A stretch of DNA of 64,000 nt from contig NC_092576.1 of the NCBI RefSeq assembly GCF_037975245.1, positions 32,280,611 to 32,344,610 on the forward strand. The letters are read 5' to 3'. The notes under the pieces were generated by a model, which made no database searches, was not told the origin of the DNA, and saw only the letters and a program-made list of their open reading frames with translations. The stretch is from Apostichopus japonicus (Eukaryota > Echinodermata > Holothuroidea > Aspidochirotida > Stichopodidae). Position numbers and translations under genes: made by a program. Below are positions 12,001 through 24,000 of this stretch, one piece after another; the stretch's first letter is position 1, and each line of letters starts with the position of its first letter.

Positions 12001-15000
12001 GTACAACATATGGTTACTTAGCTACATCAAACATATTATGTTAACTTGTAACCTACAAAATGTTAATTACAAAATGTTCAAATAGTGACTCCAAATTGAT
12101 AGTTTTATTGATAATATGTTTGAAAGTATCATTCCCTCTCTCTTGTTTAGATGTTGCCCATGACTCACCGGACACCTGGTAAGTCTGATGTACACGTTAT
12201 TGCAAGCTGAGTGCAGTGAATGTTTCAAAAAAAATCGCTTTAAGATACTGTTAAATACCATACATAGATTAAAATAATTTTCAACATACATATCCTCTAC
12301 AAATGATAATTTATAATACTGTAACAGATTCCAGTAACTTTATTGCTGTCATATCAAATTCATGTTACAGTTAACTTTACCAAATGGTGATTAATTTATG
12401 ACACAATAATTTCACAAGTCCATTCCTATTTCTTCATTTATGGTTTATGAAAATTACATCAGAATGCACCCAACTTCAAATAACAATGATGACTCTCGAA
12501 TGGTCTGGGCCAAGATTTTTTTTTACACATCTTTGCCAAATGTTTGAATCGATTGTCTCTTTGCAATTAACGCAGCTGTTCAAATAGCCATTTAGTTTGA
12601 GAACGAATCTAAAGTTAAGCAATTAAATTAACATATCAAGACATTGTTCTCTACAGTAAATTTGGTTGAGCAGCTACCAATAATGACATTCCAATTAAAA
12701 AAAAAACAACTTTCTTTTGACCATTTAAATTATTGACTTTGTTCCTGATATAAAATAAGATTGTTACTAATCACACTTTTCTGGTTTCCTACAGAGGAGG
12801 AACAATTCATCAAGGAATTAAAGGCAAAGTATCAGATACTTTATCACTCCGTACAACCATTGCCTTACATTAGAGACAGAATGTATTGTGTTGATAATGT
12901 ATATGTTGATAGCGGCATTGAACGGTTAGTTGAACAAGCACATGGACACAAAATTTGGAAACTTTTAGAGTCACATCATGAACTACTAAAGAAACCTGAG
13001 AATTGTGGTAGGCAAATTATGGAGGGAGAGGCCGGATACGGAAAATCAACACTGACACTACAGCTTGCATACGATTGGTGCCAAAGAGTTCCAAAATCCC
13101 CTTTGAGTAATATACCGATACTTATTTACCTGCGGCTAAGACAACTGAGAGGGGTGAAGTCAATATACCAAGCAATACGGCGTTTTATATTACCCAGAGA
13201 CTCAGATCTGAGTGAGGATATTGTGGAATCAATCATAAAGAATTGTTCAGGTGCATTGGTTATTTTGGATGGATTTGACGAATACCCTGATAAAGACAAT
13301 CAAGAGACTGATATTTCTCATATCCTTCGGAGAGAAATGTTGCAGGAAATAGACGTCATTCTCACTACCAGGCCTTTCTACTTGCCGAAAGAATTTTCAC
13401 CGCATACTGATCGAATACGTTTAACAGGTTTCAACGAGGACATCCGAGATCAATATATTCGAAAAGCAGTTGTACAGGGTGACGAACAAGCCGCCAGGGA
13501 AATAATACTTAAACTCCAACGAAACCCTCTACTCGGTGACTTGTGTCAAGTTCCTTTGTTGTTTGTTTTGTTTGCTCACATGAGCCACGAGAACAAAGAT
13601 TTGAAGACATTCAAATCCGTTACTAGTTTCTTTCGTAATGTGATAGCTTGCTTCCATAGTCATTTGAAGAACAAAACAATTGAAAAGGTTACTTTTGGCC
13701 CAAAACATGATGAGTTGAACAAGGTTGCTTTTGAGGCATTGAGCGGTAGAAACCAACTGATTGTGTGGGATAGTACTTCCCTGAGAAAACGACTTGGGGA
13801 TGACTTTTATCAGCAGTATCTTAAAACTGGAATATTTTTTGAAGAAGATGTTCTGACTGGTGATCAATTTCTCTATACAAAGGAAGTCAGATTCTACCAC
13901 AAATTGTTCTGTGAGTGGTATGCTGCCCACTACATTGCTGATTATCTATCTCAAGAATCTTCAACCTCTGCTACAACAGAGAGCCAGAGTGTAGCTGAAC
14001 TGCTCCATTGTTTGGATCCCTTTGAACTTCACTATGTTTACAGATTTGCCTGTGGTCTTAATAAAACTGCTTCAGGTAAAATTGTAAATTATCTGCAAAA
14101 CAACCTTCAACATGAAAAGTTTGCTATGATGTGTATGCTGGAACAAGACTACAAAAATGAGAAGATTGTTGATACAATCACAAAGTTGGCCTCTAAAGTG
14201 GTCCACGTACATGGTGATGACAGTCAACTACTTCAGAGATCAACTTTACAAGTTTTGGAGTTTGCGAGTGCAAACCAGGTGAGGTCATTTTCTTTCACTG
14301 CAAACAAGATATATTACCTCAGGTTTGTGGTCATGTGGTCACAGTCTTGTACTGATATTGTGCAATAGAATTATAATCAGTGTGTCCTTATACCTACAGA
14401 AACAGTGCAAAACTTCCAGCCTCCACATGGATTTGAACCTGGGCCTTCTCATGTATTTAAGTGCTTGGTTTATTTTTCTGCCAAGTCCTGTTTTGATTTT
14501 TCCAGTTTGCGCTCCATTTCTTGAAAGTTATATAATAGCAATCGATTCATGAGATCAGATTCCCAACAGTATACATATCTTCAGAGGTTGAATCCCAAAA
14601 TAATGACCCAATGACCCTACGAACGTAAACAATTTCAAATGCTAACAACACTTATTGTCATTGTCTTAACCAATAGTGTGACTTGATTTATTGCTTTCAT
14701 GTGGCCATACTGACAGTAATAAATAAACACACTATGACATAGACAATCCAAACCTTGAAAATATTCGAATAAATTTAGGTTTAGTTGTGAGGTCACCTTT
14801 ACTGCAATAAAAACTAAAAGTAACAGGTCAAATGGTTTATGCAGTAGTGTTTCATTGCCATGGTAAGCTACTGTTGAAGTGTCATTTTGACCTCAAAATG
14901 TAATTGTATGGTCTAACTCAATTACATAAATTCCTCCATCCTTTCATAATGTACAGTACCATGATTCTTTAACTAGAGGATAAATACAATACATTAACCT

Positions 15001-18000
15001 TGTTCATTTCTCTCTAACAGATTACCATAGCTTGCCTACACCTGACCATGGCTTTCAAGGAGTGTGATGGATACACTATTTTACTCCAATCTGGCCTCTC
15101 TCTCTGTCCTTTACTGACATTAGAAAAGATACACATAGAGACAGAGAAGGAGGGAAATGAACCACGTACAGTATCAGAGATACAGTTAACAAACATATTC
15201 CGTTTTGCGCTTCGTTGTCAGTCTGTTAAGGAGCTGTCGTAAGTTGAATCTCATGTTTTTGTTATCATACTATGTTCCTACAAGTATTCCCTCATGTTAC
15301 ACTTAAAATAACTGATTTACCAAAGTAATAGAGATAACACAGAGCTCTGACAAAACTGGTATCAGAAATGATGTATCATCAAGAAATACATTGTAATCAA
15401 AAATTTTAGAGTTACGATCATGAAAATGATGAATTGTTTATGTTGATATGACTAGCCATCACTACTGTATGTTAATTATAACAAAAACAAACAATGACAG
15501 TTGTGAATTTGGAAGGTAAGAATATTTTTCATATATTATTGGGAAAATGTCTTACATGATATGATAAGTATCATCAAAGAGGAAAAGGTGTAATTGAACC
15601 CCAAAATTTTATTCAGCAATGTGGTAGTATGAGATAATCCCCCACTCTTAAAAACGGAGGACAACATACTGTGCCTGGAATTGTATGACCAACAAGTCTA
15701 TTTTACAATCTATCAGATTGTCTGCACACCAATTCCTTTCATGGACTCCTAGCACGACCTAAGGACGCGCCTAAACATACGTTACACTATTACCTACCTG
15801 CAGTTATGGGCTCATTTGCTCATATTAAACAGCAAAATGATGTCCACAGTAAGGTGTTTCAATTCCAATCATTTTTAAGCACTTCCTAATCATTTCCTAT
15901 ATAGAATTTGCTTCATAGCAAGACAGCTTTGCTATCTTTCTCTCATGTTGGTTTGTTTCTTCCTTTCTACTTCAAAGGTTCAGTGAATGTCTGCTGCCTC
16001 TTTCGCCCTCTCAAGAGTCTATCAAGTCAGAGATGATATCTAGGAAACTTAAAAGTAACTATCGATTCTGTCAGTATTGGTTGCTTATTTGATTAAATCT
16101 AGTCATCAGGGAGTTGATATAAGAGACAATACATTGTAACATTTTCATAAGAAGTGCAAAAAAAAATTGTAAGAGTTTGGTAAAAGCAAGAATGATGCAA
16201 AGTAGAAAAAGTGACAAAATAAATTGATTTGTCATGAGGATTACATGGATTTCAGGGGTACTAAATGTTTACCGCCTACATGATTTGTCCTATGCGCCTT
16301 TGGTACAAGCTACTATAATGGCAATGTTATTAACTTACTGCTTATGATAACTGTTTAAGAACATTACTTTAAATCCAAACACAGAAAAATTGTGTTGTTT
16401 TAAGTCAAGTCATTTTATTGGATGAAAAGCACCAAATTCAAAGTTAGGAAGTGTTTCATTGTTAGTGTAGCAGTATCCATTTCATTTATGTGAAAAAGTT
16501 AACTTTTCTCCTTCATACATCCTAAGATGTCTTAAAATTAACATATTTTTACATACTTGTCATCATAGTATACTGGCGAGACTACGGTTACAGACTGAAT
16601 CTCCATTCTGGTGATTGGGAGGTATGATTCTTTTTTCTTGTTGCCATGGCTTTTTTTTATTGTGTGTGTCCGTCAGTGCAGAACAAGTTGGAAGTATTGT
16701 AAATGCCGACAACCAATTGACAAGGACAGAGATCGTGACATAGCTTAGGGAATATATTGTGTAGATCTAGGTTTTGGAAACAATATTTAAAATGTGAGTT
16801 GGTCATTGGAAAGTTTTGATTACTAATTAATTCAGATAATTAATTAACTGAAGATACTCAAGGAAACCCTGTATGACGTTTCTTTTCTATTGAGAGTATT
16901 TTTAACTTTTCTGTTCATTGTGGTAACTCTGGTAGTATAAAAAGGAAGTATTGCTGTATGTATTTGGACTTACTTTCATAACAATGGATTTTCTTTAATC
17001 TATAGAAATACCAATGATACTACAATTAGAATAGTAAAAACGTTAAAACAGAGAGGAAGGTTTACACTGCTTCATTTTGTGTTTATTTTCAGGTTGATAA
17101 TATCAATATTATTGAGTCACTGTGTTCAGAGAGGTTACAGTTTTGGAGTGATGATAGTCAATTACAACAGAATTGTACTTTGCAGCTACTGAAGAAAGCA
17201 TCTAACAATGGTGTAAGTCAGTAGGCTGTTAAATATTAGATATATCAAATCACTATGATGGACTACATATATCAAAATACATCATCCCAATTACTAGATA
17301 TGTCATCCTCATTATATTATTAAGTGTTTTATGGAGATACTATAGCATCATTTTGCATTTCACAGTCAAATTATTTGATAACTTGATTCATTGTCTTTCA
17401 ACATTGTTACGAACAAAGTTTCAGAGATGGACGCTAAAGCTTCAAATTGTGTCCAGTGGATGGAAACCCTAAGTACACACACTCATAACATGGCCTATAT
17501 ACAAACATAACAAAACACATTTTTGAATGAACATCTTTGGAATGAACATTATTTTCCAAAAAACCAAACCTCAGAAGAACCAAAACCATTGCAGAGATTT
17601 GCATGCAAACAATAGGCATGGTTCTTCCCATGATCTGATTGGCAAATAGTTCCTTACCCATTGTCTGGAAACATTCTTGTGTCTGTAGTGCTCAATGAAC
17701 ACAAATTATGTAAATAACAACAATTACATATAACAATACTTTCACAAGTAGAGATAACAAGGTTCTTGCTATAGGCTATCATATATGTGCACTCAAAATA
17801 TCATAATATTAGGCCTTGTTGACGACACATTTCAACAAAAAGGAGTCATGATACAAAGTTTTGGTTGATTTTTTCTAACAATATCATGTAATATTTGAAT
17901 CATTGTTTTGATCACAAAATTGTTGAGTTGAGACAAGGTATGAAATTTTGGAAAGCTAACATTTCTGATACTGAAATGGATTTTCATCTCACAGTACGTT

Positions 18001-21000
18001 TTTATTCGCCCCATTGAGAGTTGCTCAAGTAAAATGTACATTCATACCCCAGTAATTTCTTTGTTGCAAAGTTTTTTTAAATTGCATTGGGTAACTGTTA
18101 ATGGTAACTTACGACAGGGCTCCATAAAAGTTGTTAGCAAGTAGGCCAATTAGGCCTTTAGGGATGTTCTTGTGTTGTCGGAATTTATGTATATTTCTAC
18201 CAAATTTAAGGGGCTCAAGAAATTCAGTTAAAAGTGCAACGTCATTCTTGCATGTTCTCTCTAGGCACTCCTTTTACTTTACATGAATTTTACGACATTC
18301 ACAGCGTATTCATAGCCTCTAAAATTTTAACAGAGGCTATGAAAGGGAGTTGTATACTATACAGTAGTATGTATTGCGTGCTGTCTCTAGGGGACAGCAA
18401 AGTCACAGCATATACGCTGCTGTAACTAGTCCATGACAAATTTCGTGCTTCCGAATTTGACAGTCATTTTGTTCTTTTATATTAGTTACAAGTTTCATTA
18501 TTTGATTTTCTTTCATGCATATTATAGACCTATCACCATAGGCATCTGTTGCGCACAAGCCAATGTGCTTTCAGGGGTCATTATAGCTCAGTAATTATGT
18601 GTTCCTGTAGAGGTATTTTACAGTGCATGTTGTCATTGAGGACTACAGGGTCACAACTTTTTCTGAGCGGACTCAAACATTGTTAAACTTTAAATCCTAG
18701 CTTCTATACTGGTCTTCACAGTGTACTAACTTTCAAGTTAAATATACACATAAGATAATCGTATCATAATGAAGTATTTTTCCAAGGAGTACTCCAGATA
18801 GTGGCACACAGAACACTAGATGAATTCAAGATTTCATAACACACAGTAGTGACTATATTTCTATAAAACATTAGGCGTGTGGCCTGGCACCATAACATAT
18901 GATGTTAAACATAACTAATTGCTATCAAGAAATTTTCTTACTACATTCCTAGTCTAACAGTCCATATCATCCTGGTTATCATTTATATATCAGTCATTTT
19001 GCCCATTTTAAATCTCATGTCTTCATTCATTTTCGTGTTACTGTCTTTTTTATACATTGTTCATTATGTTAGCTAAAGAAGTTGAATAAACCGATAATAA
19101 AAATGGTTAAGAAAAATGTTGTTTCGGTTAATATTTATTTTATGTGTAAAAGTAAGTTGGCCTGACGTTTCGATCCCAACAGGATCTTCTTCAAAGGCTT
19201 AATGACAAAGGCTAAATGACAAGTACAGTAACAGAAGGGACAAAAACACGCACAGAAAACAGACAGGTTAATGAGCACGGTGAGCCTTCTTGATTCTGAT
19301 CCCACAGTTATTTTCTCCCAGCAGATAAAACAGACCATCACTGATATGTACCAGCGGACCAGATCTCTAAGAAGGCTGTTTCTTTCCTTTCTCTCACAGA
19401 CTGTAAGGCAGCCAGGTTTTATCTCCTGCCCAAAATTCACAAGCCTGGTAACCCTGGTAGGCCTATCATCTCAGGCAATGGGTCCCCCACCGAGAAGATA
19501 TCCTTGTTTGTGGACCACTTCATCAAACCTCTGTTTCCTCAGATTAATTCTTACATCCATGACACTCCAGATTTCCATAGGAAACTTGAAATCAAGAACC
19601 AAATCCCCAGCACAGCCATCATCGGTACATTCGACGTCACTTCTCTGTACACTAACATCCCTCATGCTGAAGGTATCGCAGCCACGTGTGCAGCCCTGTC
19701 TAAGAAGGTCCACCCTTGTCCACCCATCTCTGACATCAAAGCTCTCATGCAACAGGTTCTCACCAAAAACAACTTCACGTTCATGGACAAGCATTACCAT
19801 CAAAGACACGGGACTGCCATGGGAACCAGGATGGGTCCTTCCTATGCATGCCTGTTTATGTCTAGCCTTGAAGAACGCATGCTCAGTACAGCTCCCTGCC
19901 GTCCCCTTATCAGGTGGCACTACATTGATGACATCTTCATTTGGACCAGTGATGAGGATAGCCTGCTCACCTTCATCAATCACATCAATTCTTTCCACAG
20001 CACCATCAAATTCATCTCTGATTACTCTCACCAACAGGTTAACTTTCTCGATGTGACTGTTCGCAAGGAATGTTCACGGTTCTCTCTCCACAGACTTATA
20101 CACCAAGCCCACAGACACACGCCAGTATCTCCATTCCTCAAGCTGCCATCCCCGTCACTGCAAGTCTGGAATTGCCTACAGTCAAGCACTTCGTCTTTGT
20201 CGCATTTGCTCTAACAATTCCTCTTTCATTCGCCATACAGATGCTTTGGAAAAACACCTTACTGCCAGGGGCCATAGTGCCAGAAGGGTGCGTGGAGCCA
20301 TTCAGAGAGTCCGCTCCCTTTCCAGATCATCTACTTTGGCAGTGAAGGACAAAAAGGGACGAGATTGCGACAACAAGCTACCCTTGGTTGTTACTTTCCA
20401 CCCAAATCTTCCTCCTCTTCAGCAAATCCCCTCTAACAACCACAACATTCTCCTCACTTCAGATAGACTCCAACGAGCCGTCCCTGAAAAAACCCATCAT
20501 CGCCTACAGACGACCACAAGACCTTGTGCGTGCTACTGTTCCACCTCTAACTTCTGACCCTACACCCATTCAGCATGGTACTTTCAAATGTGATCGTACT
20601 TCGAGATGCATCGTCTGCAGCCACCACATTGTTGAATCCAATTCCAACACCAGCCACAGCATGCAACTTACACACAAGACTAAGGGTCACATCACTTGCA
20701 CTACCACCAATATCATCTATCTGATCTCTTGTAGAGTTTGCAGCATTCAGTATGTTGGCGAAATTAAAACCACCCTCAAGAAGCGATTCTATGGTCACAG
20801 ATCCACAGTCAACACCATGAAGACTGAGACCCCAGTTGGAGAACATTTTAACCTTCCCAACCATACCATTAACGACATGTCCCTACAGGGTGGGATCCAT
20901 AGGTAGCCGCCCTGACCTAGTACGAATCAGCAGCGAGAGGCTCTGGATGCAACGCCTTCGCACCATCCAACCTCATGGGGTGAACATTCAAGAAGGACAT

Positions 21001-24000
21001 GACTAACTTTTCTTCTGTCCCCCACTTCTTCTCCCCTTGTTCCCTCCCCCCTTTCACTCATCCTCCCACAGCTCTCTTCCTCTCCTTTTTTCTCCACACC
21101 TTTCTGTCTTTGTCCCTCTCCAGTTTATTCCCTACCCTGTTCCTTTAATCCTCTCTTTGTCCCTCCACTGTTTATATCCTACCTCTCCTCTTTCCCTGTT
21201 GCTTTCTTCTCACCATCCCTTGTCTACTAATCCCCTTTCATCTATCTCTTTGTGCTCACCGTGCTCATTAACCTATCTGTTTTCTGTGCGTGTTTTTGTC
21301 CCTTCTGTTACTGTACTTGTCATTTATCCTTTGAAGAAGATCCTGCTAGGATCAAAACGTCAGGCAAACTTACTTTTACACATTCTATTACACAGGCTCT
21401 CTAGTGGATAAGCAGTTTGCTAACAGCTTTATTTTATTTTAATATTTATTTTAAAATATAACAAGACTGTTGACAAACTGTTTATTCACTAAAGAGTCTT
21501 TCAGAGAATGTGTAAAAGTAAGAGGGCCTGACGTTTCGATCTGGCAGGATCTTCTTCAGAGGACCACTATTCAGCCTTTGATGAAGATCCTGCTAGAATC
21601 GAAACGTCAGGCCCTCTTTTACACAATATTTATTTTAGATTTAAATAAACAAACTTGAGCATCGTAATAATGCGAGGAGTGGATTTATGCTAACTAGTAT
21701 TAAGATGGATAAGTGATACCTTCAGGAAAGTTACTGGCCACAGTAAGTTATAATCTTATAAATAATTGATATAGCTCTAAATCATTTCAATGTTGATGGA
21801 ATCGTATGTTACCTTCTTCCAGATCCCCATCTTCCATCTGGAGCTTCTACAATCCTTCTCCAAGGCTGATGCTGGTAACATCATCCTCTGTTCAGGGCTA
21901 CAATTGTCCTGTCATGTGTCATTAAAGAAGCTATCGATAGATTATGAGGGAAGAGAACTGACAGAGACAGAGGTTGCTGGCATATTGATGTTTGCACAAC
22001 AGTCAAAGCGATTGGAAGAGCTAATGTGAGTATTTCAATGAGTATCTTAGTTATGCGTACCTAGATAACGTTTCAACACTTTAAATAGGCATAAATGCCT
22101 ACACAGTTTTATCACCCTATGTCAAATGCAATGATACTCTCACAGGAAAGAACTTAATTGCTTCTACATTTAGTATTTACAGACACATTTTTTTACCTTC
22201 ACCTTGCTGTTAGAACCCTTCAATTTATAACATACATGCATTTTTCTCATATGCATATGCATTATCCTCTAATACTAAGCTCAAATTGGTCAATTCTATA
22301 AACTGGTGTGTGGCTACCATCCATCCAGGCCCTGACTCCTCCTTCCTCTTTTGACTATTGGTCCAAGTTTGATCGTATCGATAGTGTTACTTTTTGACAC
22401 AGGGGATTCAGTCTTATCTTCTACGTGGCTACTATCCTTCGACGTTGTTTTTGATCGATTTTTTTAGCAAAAGTTGTTTACTTCATTTTGTATCCTTATG
22501 TTTTATCTCCATACTTCTATATGGGCTTGGATTGCCTGTACGTTTAATGGTTTTGTATGACCTTGTGAGGATATTATATCATTTTTATAATAATTCTTTA
22601 TAATAATAATAATAATATAAGAAAAAACCATAAAACAAAAATGATTCCAGAGGACTCCTCACCACGCTTTCAGTTGGTTTTGGAATCTGCCAGAGAAAAC
22701 GCTTAGAGCCGCTGGGGTTTTCAATACCAAGGATCAATTCATACAGATCCAACAAGGCGTTACAGGATGACAGAGCCAGAAAAGTTGTCCTGAAATAAGC
22801 ATCTGCTATGATACTATTTGCCAAAGTCCTCTCCCCTTTCAGCAAGCTGAGGATATCTCCAGAAAGGCACAGTGGCGATTGTGACACTACTCGGTCCAGA
22901 CTCTAGGTTGATATCGACCAGTTGTCCAAGATCGCCGTCCGTGCGACAACTAAACAGAGGAACTTGGTTCTAGACTCACTGTCCTGGCCCACACCTGTTG
23001 TGAAGCAACATTTCCACAACTTGCCACTATTAGGGGAAGCTCTCTTTGGTGGACAATACGATACCCATCTCCAACAAGAAGCTGAAAGATGCGGTCTCTG
23101 AGAGAGGCTGACAACAACGAGACACCAGAAATCCAGTGGATTCCCGAAAGCATCAGGAGTCCAAAGGTCTAGTTATGAAGGTAGACAGAGCTACAACAAG
23201 ACTCTGAAGAAAGGAACAGGCCCTTTTGAGGCCCATACTAAACTAAAAGCCTTTGAACAAACAGTTCGTAAAACCAAAGTCATTCCGGATGGACACACTT
23301 TCAATTAGATCGATCCTAGAAAAGGGATTGTGGGCCACCTCATTGGATCTAAAGATGCATACTTGCACCTCCCGATCAAGTGAGAAGACCAGAAGTTTCT
23401 GGCCTTTCACTACAGGGGAGTGGATTACCAGTTTGTTGCCTTACCATTTGGCCTCACCACGGCACCAAGGGTCTTCACCAAGAACCAGATGCATACTGGC
23501 GTTTCTTTGAAGATAGGGCATAAGGCAGGAAATCAGAGACACTGGTTTGTGGACTCAAAAAGGCTGCAAATTTGTGTCAATATCCATGTGGGGAATTTCC
23601 TGTCAATAGGTATGAACCAGGTGGAGTATGCCTACTACCTGTCCCAGAGTTTCCTGGCGAAGAAACAGTCTCCCTCATTCACCACAAAAGAAATCTTCCT
23701 ACGGACGCTAACCTCTAGATCATCGATGATGGAAGACAAGCTTTGGTGTCCAGTCAGGGCACTAAAGTGTTACCTAAAGCTAACCAATCTAGAAAGGCTT
23801 TTCATCCTCAAAACAGACTCTGTCGAGGTGGATTGTCAACCTGGTCGAGCCCCACTCGACAGACGAAGAACAGATAAGAGGTTATGACATACAGGTAAGG
23901 GCCCACGCCACCCTGCAGGGCTTTGCCTCTGATACGTCCCAATGGAAGATATCATAAAGGCTGCGGCATGGAAACTTCCCTCTACCTTCGTCTCCTGTTC

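Larger units (their letters stand above)
15239..17092. other. Introns between modules A1, B1, C1 and D1
   Basis: Apart from the small B1 and C1 exons listed separately, these introns hold no recognised repeat or open frame. Confidence 0.4.
19143..21382 (+). mobile_element. Penelope-like retroelement (RT plus GIY-YIG), frameshifted
   Basis: Inverted terminal blocks of about 130 bp (19143-19284 and 21254-21382) flank a degenerate coding region. The RT is clear: FYLLPKIHKPGNPGRPI, then FDVTSLYTNIPHAEG, MGTRMGPSYACLFM and the catalytic YIDDIF. The GIY-YIG endonuclease follows: IIYLISCRVCSIQYVGE, then GHRSTVN and EHFNLPNHT. The frame is broken near 19345, near 20090 and again before the endonuclease, and the N-terminal RT part is short, so this copy is dead. 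It lies in the intron between modules D1 and A2. Confidence 0.9.

Noticed and set aside
13529-13930. 133-codon open frame on the minus strand
   Set aside because: Antisense shadow of the NACHT exon; no recognisable composition.
19471-20034. 187-codon open frame on the minus strand
   Set aside because: Antisense of the Penelope RT, whose + strand carries all RT motifs.
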